Source of the DNA: Bog-756 sp963710495
GTDB lineage: Bacteria; Actinomycetota; Acidimicrobiia; Acidimicrobiales; RAAP-2
Reading direction: 5' to 3'
Length of the DNA: 64,000 bases
Assembly: GCA_963710495.1 (NCBI GenBank)
Contig: CAVQAI010000011.1
Span: forward strand, 1 to 64,000
Shown here: positions 16,948 to 25,633 of the stretch, one piece after another
Position numbering within the stretch: position 1 is the first letter of the stretch
Layout of the letters: the number at the start of each line of letters is the position of its first letter
Notes under the pieces: model-generated
Told to the model about the DNA's origin: nothing
The model's input: the letters and a program-made list of their open reading frames with translations, nothing else
The model's database searches: none
Program-made: the position numbers and the translations under genes

Positions 16948-18051
16948 TCACTCCGGAGGACACTGGACTCCTGCCATACCCATGAGTTGGCAGAACGTCG
17001 AACGCGCCATCTTCCAGACGCCGTCCTCGATCACGGCATCGCCTCGTCGACGACCCAGAGCCACTTGGCCATCCAACGCGATCGAGAACAGTACGGCGGC
17101 ATGTTCGGGGTCGGCGAAGGCCACCTCGTCGACGACAATCTCCACGTTCCGGACCGCGTAATGAGGCTGGGCACTCCTTGCCGCCACCAGCGTTGGTCCG
17201 AGGTTGCCGCCCCGTTCGACTGTTGGGATCGACTGGCCGTCATCGCTGAGGTCATTGCTGCGCCCGTACGCGTCCTCAATATCTCGTCGGGCCACATCGG
17301 GGTCATCGGGTTGGGCGCCGCGGCGAACATCGGCCAGCCCGGTAGCAGGGGATCTCCTTGCGCGGAACTGACTACCCGGAAACGGTCCCGTCGAGACCAA
17401 CCGCCGCGACCATATTCGGACACAGTGTTCGCAGATGAACGCATCCTGGCCCGCGATCACCTGACCCGACGCCGGGGGAGTCCTGCCACAGAACGAACAA
17501 GCAACGACCCTGCCTTGGTGCCATAGGCTCGGAGCGCGGGAAATCCAACCCGACCCTGATAACTCGTTCGGCAGCTCGGGGCGGTGGGTCAGCCGGTCTC
17601 CCAGGCCGCCGCCTTGAGCCTCACCGAGCAGCTCGACAACTCGACGCCGTACTGCGTCCGGAGAGGCACCAAGATTGGTCAGGACCTGGGCCGCGACCCC
17701 TGCACCTTCATCCACCAGGCCAAGGAGCAGGTGCTCGGGTCCAATGTCGTTGGCACCCAGTTGAAGGGCTGCACGCAGCGAGAGTTCGAGCACCTTCTTC
17801 GCCCGGGGAGTGAACGGTGGGGAGCCACTCGCGCTTGTGACGCTCAGACCGATTGTCTCCTGCACCATCTCCCGGGCGGCAGACAGTTGGATGTCGAATA
17901 TGGCAAGGGCTTCGGTGGCAACGCCCGCATTCTCGCGGAGGATTCCGAGGAGCAAGTGCTCCGTGCCGATGAAGCTGTGTCCGAGTAATCGAGCCTCTTC
18001 CTGGGCAAGAACGAGTACTCGCCTGGCTGGCTCCGTGAAGCGCTCGAACAC
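16948..18051 (-). CDS. Clp N-domain / ClpX-type zinc finger / NTF2-like fusion protein
   Basis: 367 residues. GGGAGG is eight bases before the GTG that yields MFERFTEPARR, the canonical ClpC N-terminus; a GTG six bases earlier is only two bases from that site. Residues 3-68 and 80-143 are two Clp-N repeats (GHSFIGTEHLLLGIL; GANDIGPEHLLLGLV). A C4 finger follows with C185, C188, C207 and C210 (CSFCGR...CEHC), as in ClpX. There is no AAA+ module (no Walker motifs). The last about 100 residues (NVEIVVDEVAF..AVLFSIALDG..GVWKMARSTFCQL..GGVQCP-like) resemble NTF2-like/low-molecular-weight-antigen domains. An adaptor that binds substrates or Clp components without unfolding activity is the natural inference. 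Confidence 0.85.
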   Translation of the reverse strand: MFERFTEPARRVLVLAQEEARLLGHSFIGTEHLLLGILRENAGVATEALAIFDIQLSAAREMVQETIGLSVTSASGSPPFTPRAKKVLELSLRAALQLGANDIGPEHLLLGLVDEGAGVAAQVLTNLGASPDAVRRRVVELLGEAQGGGLGDRLTHRPELPNELSGSGWISRAPSLWHQGRVVACSFCGRTPPASGQVIAGQDAFICEHCVRIWSRRLVSTGPFPGSQFRARRSPATGLADVRRGAQPDDPDVARRDIEDAYGRSNDLSDDGQSIPTVERGGNLGPTLVAARSAQPHYAVRNVEIVVDEVAFADPEHAAVLFSIALDGQVALGRRRGDAVIEDGVWKMARSTFCQLMGMAGVQCPPE

Positions 18052-18228
18052 CGCCACAGCCTCCCACAGCGCTCATGGTCCCATCGCTGGCTGTGCCCGG
18101 CCGCATTGGAGGAGGAGAAGTCCGTCGTCGACGGCGCCGATGTGCTGCTGCCGAGCGGGCCCAGGTGATCTGGAGCTGACTCTCGATCTTCTGCTGGTCA
18201 CGCTCCCGCACCAGCATTGAATGTACGG

Positions 18229-18423
18229 TCAGCCTCCGTCCAACTCCTTGACGTGCTCGTCGCAGGCATCGACAGTCCACACCCTGCCGTATTGGTCGAT
18301 GAACTGGCCTCTGTGGACCGCCCGCTTCGGGCAGTGTCGGGCGTGGCCGTTGTCAGCCTCGACGTACCGGAAGCACTTACCGGGGAACGAAGTGAATTTC
18401 TCTACGTCGGTTCGTGTCCGCAT
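18229..18423 (-). CDS. small Cys/His-rich protein
   Basis: 64 residues with GGGAGGTCACAACC before ATG. KCFRYVEADNGHARHCPKRAV, then QYGRVWTVDACDEHVKEL: three Cys and several His, ending in the VDAC.EH motif seen in short actinobacterial metal-binding-type proteins. Likely cytosolic and zinc-structured (inference). It stands alone, 170 bases upstream of the Clp-N fusion on the same strand. Confidence 0.7.
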   Translation of the reverse strand: MRTRTDVEKFTSFPGKCFRYVEADNGHARHCPKRAVHRGQFIDQYGRVWTVDACDEHVKELDGG

Positions 18424-18682
18424 GGTTGTGACCTCCCGCTCAGGTCTCCCTGAAACGCCGGGCCCGCCTCCCCAAGGGATGCCCATCCCTCCGAACCCGA
18501 CGCACGATGGTCATCGACAGGTCGGCAGGTCGGCTTGAGGCTGCCGCGAGCCTGGACATGGAATGGCACGTAATCCACGACGCGCTCTCCGGGCCACCCG
18601 AGTTCCCAGCCACAGCCTCGACTGAGAGGCAGTTGCTACGCTCAGGCGCCGAAACTTGAGGCCGCGAGTGGGAAGAGGCGGG

Positions 18683-19096
18683 ATGAGCGATACCTCCCAA
18701 GGACCGGGCTGGTGGCAGGCGGCTGAGATGGCAAGTGGCACGACCCGAGCCTCGCTCCGCCTGGATACGTTCTTCCGCCCGTCGCGCCCACGCAACCGAC
18801 GGGCACTTCACCCGAGTCCGGCTGGTGGCAAGCCTGATGGTGGGTGGTACCCACCCGAGCAGGCACCGCAACCGGCAACCGCGCCCACGCCAGCCGGTGC
18901 TGCTACGCCCCAGGGACCTGGCTGGTGGCAAGCGTCTGACGGCCGATGGTGCGAACCAGCGCTTGCTCCAGTGGTCGGTGACGCCCTGGCTTCCGACCTC
19001 CCATCCGAACCCGGAAAGCCGATCTACAAGGTGTGGTGGTTCTGGGTCGCACACCGCCCGACTCTGCCGATCGCCCGGACGTGGGATCTCATCTGA
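18683..19096 (+). pseudogene. GPGWWQA-motif membrane protein with two frame changes and a truncated end
   Basis: The frame from ATG 18683 is open for 137 codons but is not one coherent protein. It begins QGPGWWQAA; after two extra bases near 18725 the conserved continuation (DGKWHDPSLAPPGY, later ESGWWQA) reads in another frame. A second change near 18835 returns to the first frame (DGGWYPPEQAP, then GPGWWQASDGRW). The actinobacterial family carries two or three such motifs before a transmembrane helix; here the helix starts as IYKVWWFWVA and is cut by a stop. No function is expected. Confidence 0.6.
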
Positions 19097-19135
19097 CGAG
19101 CCAGGCCGGCCACGGCAGACGGCATCTGTGGACGG

Positions 19136-19936
19136 CTAGGCCGATGGTTCGGAGTCATACGTGGGATCGGGCTCGAAGAACTGGTGCACAAGCGCCTCGA
19201 GTCCGAGGGCGAACAGCGTCCAGTCCTCGTTCTCCCCGTTCGGCCCGGTCGGCCGGGTGACGTATTCGACCTTTCCGTTGATGCGGTGACGGAGAGAGAA
19301 CCCCTGGTCCAACGCCGCGAGCACCATCACGAACTGCGACATGTCCGATTCAGGCCGGATCCGCAATCCAAGGAGGACTGCCAATGCGGCGAAGCTCTCC
19401 TCCCACAATTTGGTGAACGACGTGTATCCCTCGCGGAGGACCAGCAAGATCCGTTCCCGCTGTTGTGTGTCTGAGGTCGTAATGGCCGTCGCGACAACAT
19501 GCATCCAGAGTGGATAGTTGGGCGACTCGGCCGTGGTGACGGCGTTGGCCTGACCACCTACTCGGCACACCTGTTGCACGAGCCGGGCTCGTGACTCGGG
19601 ATTCGAAAGGACAGCCTCGTCTAGAAGCGGTCCCAGGGCATTGAAGATGAGACCGAGCTCCGGCCGGGACAGGTCGTTCGCCACTGCCACAAGGACGTCG
19701 GCTTGGAACTCGGCCTGGTTCTCCCAGATTCGCTTGATCACCGAGCCGTTGGTTACTTGGATGCCCGTGCGCACCTGGACCCGCTCGCAGACGCGCTTGA
19801 AGGTGATGTTCACGGATGCGGTATGAAGACCTTCCTCACGCAGTATCTCGAGTGCCGCGTCGAGGAGTATCGACCGCAGTTCCGCTCGCGCCAGGCGTGG
19901 CCTGCGTCCCCGGCCCACCGTGTCAACTTCCCCCAT
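19136..19936 (-). CDS. TetR-family-like regulator
   Basis: 266 residues; GGAGGACCA precedes ATG at 19936 (a TTG seven codons earlier is less likely). The N-terminal helix-turn-helix region runs GRGRRPRLARAELRSILLDAALEILREEGLHTASVNITFKRVCERVQ, then TNGSVIKRIWENQAEFQADVL, an atypical, longer recognition segment than in standard TetR. The C-terminal 170 residues are all-helical, consistent with a ligand and dimer domain. No operon partner. The ligand is unknown. Confidence 0.8.
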   Translation of the reverse strand: MGEVDTVGRGRRPRLARAELRSILLDAALEILREEGLHTASVNITFKRVCERVQVRTGIQVTNGSVIKRIWENQAEFQADVLVAVANDLSRPELGLIFNALGPLLDEAVLSNPESRARLVQQVCRVGGQANAVTTAESPNYPLWMHVVATAITTSDTQQRERILLVLREGYTSFTKLWEESFAALAVLLGLRIRPESDMSQFVMVLAALDQGFSLRHRINGKVEYVTRPTGPNGENEDWTLFALGLEALVHQFFEPDPTYDSEPSA

Positions 19937-19987
19937 TGGTCCTCCGACAGTATCCAAGTCGAGACAGGCTGAGTGCCGAAAGGCTGT

Positions 19988-20131
19988 TCATCTACCGACG
20001 ATCGGGTCATCGGCCCAGCTTGACGACTTGTAGGTGCCTAAGAACTCTGGACGTGTCACTTGGCGGCGCAGCCTTGCAACTTCGTGCCGGAGAAGGACGA
20101 CCTCGATGGCCAGTTCGCCGCGGCCGGAACG
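19988..20131 (-). pseudogene. transposase/integrase N-terminal remnant
   Basis: Reads RSGRGELAIEVVLLRHEV then ARLRRQVTRPEF, followed by SSSWADDP. This is the hallmark N-terminus of actinobacterial IS3/IS481-type integrase-core transposases (ELA.Ei..LRhel.vLrRQv.RP). The rest, including the DDE core, is missing. A relic only. Confidence 0.5.
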
Positions 20132-20942
20132 CTGGATACGGCTCGATACGGAGGAGTTGTAGGGATGGCCGGATTCTGCTTGCAACCGCAACGACCTTAG
20201 GCGAGCGGCCTTGGCCAAAGTAATCCGAAAGGGCCATTGCAACTGGCGATTGCAAATCTGACGCCAGCGGTAGACCAAGAATGTCATCCGTATCGTCCGT
20301 CTGAGCTGGGAATCTCCATCATGCGCTGGCTGGCGATTGCCAATTTGCAACTGCGAGTTGCGACTCCGAACGAGAGGGCCTCTTTGGACGATGTTCGTCA
20401 CTTGAGGCGCAAACAGGCCCGGCGCCTCTGGTCCGCCCCAAAAGCGCCGAACCTGTGTGCCGGGTTCCCGCCGTCCGCCTCATTCTGTACAACCGGTCCC
20501 CCGGATGCAACTCTAAGTTGCAACGACAGTGGAGGGATGATTGACACGCCTCGCGCGACGCTGGCTGAGTGTGGGACCAGGTGCCCTACTCGTGTCGTTG
20601 GGGGCAGGGGTGGTTGCCCACCCCTGGAGCTCGATCCGACAGGTTCAGGCGGCTATGACGAAGCTGAAGGAAAGCTCCAATCGTCGGTCCCCTCGCGTAC
20701 GGGGCGCTTCAGGGACCTCGCCGGCACCGGTAGCGACGATGGACGGCTGTGAGTGGGGGTGGGGGGAGTGGGAGTGGGCGGCTCGGAGCGGGTTGTGTTG
20801 CGGTGCATATCCGGCCTTTACGGGCAACCACTTCAACCTAAGTCACTCAAGCGCACCTTCTGATAGGGGCGGTTGCCGGCAAGAACCTGCCGTGACATGC
20901 TCACGATGTCCAAGGCGGACATCGTTATCAAGGAGGCGGACA
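20132..20942. other. eroded intergenic region with TTGCAA-type motifs and a duplicated fragment
   Basis: No intact gene. It contains two copies of CTGGCGATTGC(A/C)AAT(C/T)TG about 90 bases apart (around 20241 and 20328), an inverted repeat TGCAACT-CTA-AGTTGCA at 20506-20522, copy 1 of a 95-base duplicated fragment at 20643-20737, and a 35-base sequence near 20785-20825 that recurs near 24408-24450. Overall it looks like accumulated mobile-element debris. Confidence 0.5.
20643..20737 (+). repeat. 95-base duplicated coding-like fragment, copy 1
   Basis: About 80 percent identical to 22816-22911, in direct orientation. Read as protein, both encode VQAA.TKL..SS.RRS.RV followed by (Y/R)FRDL.GTG; copy 1 has lost one base in the middle. 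The parent gene is not recognised. The two copies bracket the IS110 remnant. Confidence 0.6.
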
Positions 20943-21245
20943 ATGAAATACGTAGTTTCGTGGACGAATCGTGAAACTGGGAATGCGGAAAAAGAGGCAA
21001 AGCGCTCGCTTGCGGTGTTCAGCAAGTGGACGCCCTCGCAGAGTTCGACGTTCCACCAGTTCGTTCAGCGGGTCGACGGAGAGGGTGGGTTCGCCTTCGT
21101 CGAGTCCGAGAGTCCTGAGGACATACTGCGAGATATCTCCAAGTTCACTCCATGGATCAAGTACGAAGTTCTTCCAGTAGTTGACATGACCGACGGTGCA
21201 GCAATCGGAGCCGAGGCCATCGCCTACAGGGATTCGATTTCGTAA
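20943..21245 (+). CDS. DUF3303 family protein
   Basis: 100 residues from an ATG with AAGGAGGCGGACA upstream. MKYVVSWTNRETGNAE..., ALAVFSKW-like core (RSLAVFSKWTPSQSSTFHQF), GGFAFVESESPEDILRDISKFTPWIKYEVLPVVD: this matches the short ferredoxin-like DUF3303 family throughout its length. Function unknown; the fold resembles dimeric alpha/beta-barrel proteins. It is monocistronic and intact within otherwise eroded DNA. Confidence 0.85.
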   Translation: MKYVVSWTNRETGNAEKEAKRSLAVFSKWTPSQSSTFHQFVQRVDGEGGFAFVESESPEDILRDISKFTPWIKYEVLPVVDMTDGAAIGAEAIAYRDSIS

Positions 21246-21559
21246 CTGCAGCAACTGCTGGGTGAAGCGGTGTCCGTGGCGGGCGAGAGCCGGACCACGG
21301 GCGCCCTCAAGCCCTCTTGCACACGCCCTGATGTGTGCCTGATTGAGACTTGTGGCAGACGCTGCGGTGTATTCGTAGCGTTCAGAGATCCCTGGTGGGG
21401 TTGCTCCTGAAGTGCTGCCGGTGGCCGTGGCCGCCTGGTTTTCGAACGAAGGGCTCCCCGCCGGGGTCTCGCCGCCGAGTGGCTCGAAAGAGGAAGGTGC
21501 ACGACGATCTGAATCAGGAGTGCCCTGGCGGTCCCTAACCGGCGAACCAGGAGGTACTC
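21246..21559. other. probable left flank of the IS110 element
   Basis: About 310 bases without a gene. Position and the AGGAGG directly before the transposase suggest most of it is the IS110 5' non-coding end, which in this family can carry an RNA-encoding region. No boundaries or RNA structure were established. Confidence 0.35.
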
Positions 21560-22580
21560 ATGACCGTCATCTTCGGCATCGATCCCCACAAGGCCCCCCA
21601 CCGCAGTCGCCATCGGGTGCGGTGAAACGGAGCTGGCCACTGTCACCGTCAGAGCGACCCGTCACCAGACGGATCGGCTGCTCGGCTGGGCCGAACCCTT
21701 CGAGAAGCGGACCTGGGCCATCGAGTCGGCTGGCGGGCTCGGCTACCTCCTAGCCCAACAGCTCGTCGATACCGGGGAGCACGTCCTCAATGTGCCGGCG
21801 ACCCTGACTTCGAGGGTGCGGGTGCTCGGGACAGGAAAGTCGGATAAGAACGACCCCAACGATGCCCGCTCAGTGGCCATCGGCGCCCTGCGGTCACCGG
21901 GACTGCGATCGGTGCACACGGCCGATCACGCCGAGGTGCTGCGCCTTCTGGCCAAGCGCAACCAGGACATCGGAAGCCTCCGAACAAAGCTGGTGTGCCG
22001 TCTTCATGCCGTGATCTCCTCCCTCGCTCCCGGCGGAATGGCCAAGGAACTCAACGCTTCTGACGCCAATGGCTTGCTCGAAGCCTTCGAGCCCTCGTCC
22101 CCGGTGGAGACGACCCGGCACCAGCTGGCCTTGGAGCTCCTCGAGGACGTCCGACGGCTGGATTGCCAGCTGAAGGAATCCCACAAGCGGATCTAGATCG
22201 CCGTCCGGGCGTCGGGAACCTCGATCACCGAGGTCTATGGGATCGGACCAGTCCTGGCCTGCTCATTGATCGGGTTCACCGGAGACGTCACTCGGTTCAG
22301 GAGCCGAGACCGGTTCGCCGCCTACAACGGCACCGCACCCATCGAGGTGTCTTCGGGTGGTCGTGTGGCCCATCGACTGTCCCGGCGTGGCAACCGCCAG
22401 CTCAACCACGCCATCCACATGGTGGCCATCTGTCAGATTCGCCAGACCCACTCCGAGGGCCGTGCCTACTTCGAGAAGAAGGTCGACGAGGGTAAGACCA
22501 AGAAGGAGGCGGTCCGCTCGCTCAAGCGGCAGATCTCCAACACCGTCTACCGGCATCTGGTTCTCGACGCCCAGCGATAA
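21560..22580 (+). pseudogene. IS110-family transposase, inactivated
   Basis: The ATG at 21560 has AGGAGG upstream. MTVIFGIDPHK carries the first Asp of the DEDD catalytic motif. A net two-base loss in the C-run near 21590 shifts frame, after which the protein continues (ETELATVTVRATRHQTDRLL, KNDPNDARSVAIGAL) to a TAG at 22193. It then resumes through the C-terminal transposase_20 domain (GIGPVLACSLIGFTGD, RFAAYNGTAPIEVSSGG, HRLSRRGNRQLNHAIHMVA) to 22580. Overall about 340 residues, the usual length. Two lesions make it non-functional as read. IS110 elements lack clear terminal inverted repeats; ends were not resolved. Confidence 0.88.
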
Positions 22581-23172
22581 GGGCCCGGGAGGACAAGCGG
22601 GAACGACTCTTCAGCCAGCGTGACCGGCTCTGCACCCTGACGACCGGCTCTTCGGTGGAGTCACTCCCGGACCCACCAAACCTTAGGCACTCACTTCAGT
22701 CGGCGACGGCTTGCCCCCACGCGTCCCGAATCACCTGAAAATGGCCTCTTGACTCAAAGAGGATTCGATCGGGGCACGGGGAATCTGCCTCCAGCCCGAA
22801 GTAGCCTTCGAACGAGTTCAAGCAGCGACGACGAAGCTGAACGGAAGTTCCAAACGTCGGTCACTTCGCGTTACGAGGTACTTCAGGGACCTCGTCGGCA
22901 CCGGTACCGACTTTGGGGACGGGGAGGGCGGGGTGGAAGGCCTGGCGTGGCACTCTTCCGTGGCTCTCGCTGATCGGCACCCCACCTACCAGAAGGTTGT
23001 TGTCATCTTTCGTGCCAAATGGCGCGCTCGACGGAGGGGCTAAGTACAGTCAGTTCGGGTCGGTCGCCGTGTCCGGAGTAAGGCGGCGGATCCTTTGCTC
23101 GACGGACACGGCGACTGACACCTGAGTACGAGCGTAGCCGCAATTGCAGTTGCATGCAATCAGAGTTGCCCC
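22581..23172. other. eroded intergenic region
   Basis: No intact gene. The first part is probably the right flank of the IS110 element. Copy 2 of the 95-base duplicated fragment lies at 22816-22911. Near 23140-23168 there is a GCAATTGCAGTTGCATGCAAT stretch related to the TTGCAA-type motifs at 20.2-20.5 kb, directly downstream of the HTH gene. Confidence 0.45.
22816..22911 (+). repeat. 95-base duplicated coding-like fragment, copy 2
   Basis: Direct repeat of 20643-20737. This copy keeps the longer frame: VQAATTKLNGSSKRRS, then TRYFRDLVGTGTDFG. It has no start or stop that would make a gene. Confidence 0.6.
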
Positions 23173-23526
23173 CTAGTGGTTCTCGCGTGCTTCTTTCGCG
23201 TATCGAGACGCCATTTGCCGCGAGAATCCCCACACTCGGGCCAGTTCGTTGATGGAGACGCCATGATCCAGGGCGGATCGGAATGAGGCGATCCGAGATT
23301 CGCGCCGGGCTTTGTCAAGGAGAAATAGGGCCTCGTTGAGGTCCTCGCGATCCTCTGTTATGTGAGCATCCTTCAGAGCCGCGGCATAATCAGGTGCCGG
23401 TTCTCGGGTGCTCACAGCCTGCCGAAGTGCCTTCTCTCGCTTCGCAAGCAAGAGACGCAGGTTTCTCATCGCCTCGATGACCTGCTCGGTGCATCGAATC
23501 GCTTCCCGATCGCTTTTCGACAGCAT
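23173..23526 (-). CDS. helix-turn-helix protein with coiled-coil N-terminus
   Basis: 117 residues; AAAGGA lies 11 bases before ATG. Residues 1-85 are charged and helical (EQVIEAMRNLRLLLAKREKAL; DREDLNEALFLLDKARRES), a probable coiled coil. The C-terminus is a clean helix-turn-helix: ALDHGVSINELARVWGFSRQMASRYAKEA. It shares its layout with the protein at 29.05-29.43 kb (helical N-terminus, then GMTLTEIAEEFGFSRTYARRL). Such small proteins are common on actinobacterial mobile DNA as repressors; no target is proven. Confidence 0.75.
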   Translation of the reverse strand: MLSKSDREAIRCTEQVIEAMRNLRLLLAKREKALRQAVSTREPAPDYAAALKDAHITEDREDLNEALFLLDKARRESRIASFRSALDHGVSINELARVWGFSRQMASRYAKEARENH

Positions 23527-23663
23527 GCCCGACTTTATCCTTTGCTCCTGGTCGAGCAGTTTGCATAGTGGTCCACTGGTCCATGGGGCCTAGTAGGACA
23601 GGGTACGTGTGCCAAGCGCGGCCAGAAAGAAGGTGGATCGGACCGCTCGTTCAGATACGTCGG

Positions 23664-24284
23664 CTATTTGTGCCGTCGCCAATCCCGGGTTGGCCACGCG
23701 GCCACAACGAGGAGGGCCAAGGTCAAAGCCAAGACGCCACAGACAACAGCGACGAGTGGCCGACCGAGATGAAGCCAGACCCTTCCGACGATATCGGCGT
23801 TCTTGGGGTGGACGCGGTAGGGAGCGGGGCTGCTGTCCCCTTTGATGACGAAGCCCGCCACCCCATTGCCAGCGACGATACGACCGAGGAGCAACTCTCT
23901 GGCATTGGAACGGACGGCGCTGCCGCGGTAGACGATGACGTCACCGTTCTGGTAGGTCGGCTGCCTTATTGCCGCCACCATGTCCCCCTTGGGGATGGTC
24001 GGTGTCATGGCAGAGGTGCGCACGATCCCGTAGGAGACGGGACCGCCGAGGGTCTGTGGGCGGAAGAAGACCACCAACACCACCGTTCCAGCCAAGAGAA
24101 GGATCCGAGCCAGAGTCCTCCTGAATGTGGGGCGGCGGGGTTTCCCGGCGGGCAGGTGGTGCGAGTCATCGGCGATGCTTGCGCGGTCGTCGACCGCTTC
24201 ACCGTCGAAGAGGAGACCCAAGCCGTCCAGGGGAGGACCATCGAAGGCCTCCAAAGCCAGAGATGAGTTGCCGCCACTAGTCAC
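23664..24284 (-). CDS. S26-type signal peptidase homologue lacking catalytic residues
   Basis: 206 residues from GTG 24284; the frame runs on upstream without a ribosome site. A transmembrane helix at about 52-70 (LARILLLAGTVVLVVFF) precedes a SipW/Sec11-like domain: GIVRTSAMTPTIPKGDMV, NGDVIVYRG, LLLGRIVAGNGVAGFVIKGD, IVGRV. A second helix is near the C-terminus (VAVVCGVLALTLALLVVAA). In active relatives Ser precedes the Met of box B (SGSM); here it is Ala (TSAM). The HRIV His is Gly (GRIV). KGD is kept. Probably a pseudoenzyme; substrate binding could persist. No exported substrate gene is adjacent. Confidence 0.75.
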   Translation of the reverse strand: MTSGGNSSLALEAFDGPPLDGLGLLFDGEAVDDRASIADDSHHLPAGKPRRPTFRRTLARILLLAGTVVLVVFFRPQTLGGPVSYGIVRTSAMTPTIPKGDMVAAIRQPTYQNGDVIVYRGSAVRSNARELLLGRIVAGNGVAGFVIKGDSSPAPYRVHPKNADIVGRVWLHLGRPLVAVVCGVLALTLALLVVAAWPTRDWRRHK

Positions 24285-24936
24285 GCTGGCAGTATCGGCC
24301 TCTGGGCGGTGCTCTTGAGACGTATCGCAACACCTCTGGACGAGCGGACATGAAGAAGGGGTAGGCCCAGAAGACAGGGCAGGCGGGGAACGTCGCGAGT
24401 GGAGTCGGGCTCGGACCGAATTGTGCCACGGTGCATATCCGGCGTTATTCGGCACCGCCGGAACGCTTCAGTCGACAACATCCCCATCTCCCCAAAGGGC
24501 CCCAAGTCGGTCGACAAGGTCGCCGCACATCCGCAGTGCGGGTTTGTCCTGCGAGGCCCCTCAGCCAATGGGTCGAGGCGAAATCGAAATCTGGCAACAG
24601 CCATTAGATCGCTCCTTTACTTGCACCATGCCATTCTCACCGAGCCCCTATCTCGTCGTCGGAAGGGTCTCGTTGCCCTGGAGTTTGTAGGGAGCGGTAG
24701 AGGGTGGACGCCAGCGCCAAACATGCCGAGGAGATGGGGCTGCGAATGAGGGGAGTGAGGCCGGGGTCCCCATTTGCCCATGCCGTGACCGGTTTTGACC
24801 CACTTCTTCGACCGTCGCATGGCCCCCTGCTTTCAACCTAGACATTGAGGACCTTCGGCCCTATCCGATCAGAGGCCCTCAGGGGCACAGTCACGAATAG
24901 ACGGGGACGGGGCTATGAGTGCAGCAGGAGGCAATC
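24285..24936. other. intergenic, no gene seen
   Basis: 650 bases without a supportable frame. Near 24408-24450 lies a second copy of the sequence also present near 20785-20825, which reads AGYAP(W/Q)HN on the minus strand. The rest contains GC-rich runs and the promoter of the secreted protein that follows. Confidence 0.4.
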
Positions 24937-25575
24937 ATGCGGCTTCGACTCAGATCAGCGATCTCGACGGCAATCGGCGGCGCAGTTGCCGTGACTGCCA
25001 TCCTGGTGAGTGCGACCCCAGCGTCAGCGTGGACCATCGTCCCGGTGCAGGGCACTGGGACCTTCAGCTGTGGAAGTGTGGCTGGCCACATCTCATTCCA
25101 TCCACCGCTGGTGCCCAATGGGACCGTGCCCGAGACCGCAAAGGTCTCGGTCACAGCCAGTGGCTGTGGTGGGGGTACACCGTCGCCAACCACGGTTAGG
25201 GCCCAGGTGACGTTTTCCCTCCCCTACAACAGCTGCCGGGTATCGGAGGTGGGCGAGGTCGACGGAGGGCTCACGTTCGGCCTACGGCTCCAGCGGCTCC
25301 GTCCTCAATACCATCTGATCCAGCCCAGCGACTGGTCTGGCTTCGCCTATCTTGGACCCGATGCTCACGGGAACCCGATTGCGCAAGACGGATTCCAGGG
25401 CAATGAGATCTTCGGTTCGTACTATTCGGACTTCTTCGCCGAACCCTCAACCGGTGCGATCTGGCGGTTCGATTCCGTGTCGAGCTCCGTCAACCTGTGC
25501 TCCAGCAAGAGCGTGACCCGCATCAAGTTCTATAGCAACGTCGACGCCAATAGCGGCGTCTTCACGGACTTCTAG
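24937..25575 (+). CDS. secreted protein, unknown function
   Basis: 212 residues; AGGAGGCAATC stands directly before ATG. Signal peptide 1-31 (AISTAIGGAVAVTAILVSATPASA). The mature start WTIVPVQGTGTFSCGSVAGHISFHPPL, then SVTASGCGGGT, is a disulfide-stabilised beta domain similar to other Acidimicrobiia-type exported proteins, including 10728-11393 and 30295-30773 in this window. The second half (DWSGFAYLGPDAHGNP, IWRFDSVSSSVNLC) is unrecognised. Monocistronic. Confidence 0.8.
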   Translation: MRLRLRSAISTAIGGAVAVTAILVSATPASAWTIVPVQGTGTFSCGSVAGHISFHPPLVPNGTVPETAKVSVTASGCGGGTPSPTTVRAQVTFSLPYNSCRVSEVGEVDGGLTFGLRLQRLRPQYHLIQPSDWSGFAYLGPDAHGNPIAQDGFQGNEIFGSYYSDFFAEPSTGAIWRFDSVSSSVNLCSSKSVTRIKFYSNVDANSGVFTDF

Positions 25576-25633
25576 TCTACCCAGAGCCACACTCAGGGCG
25601 GACCGAATCGGTGGGCGGAAGGTGGGTCATTGC

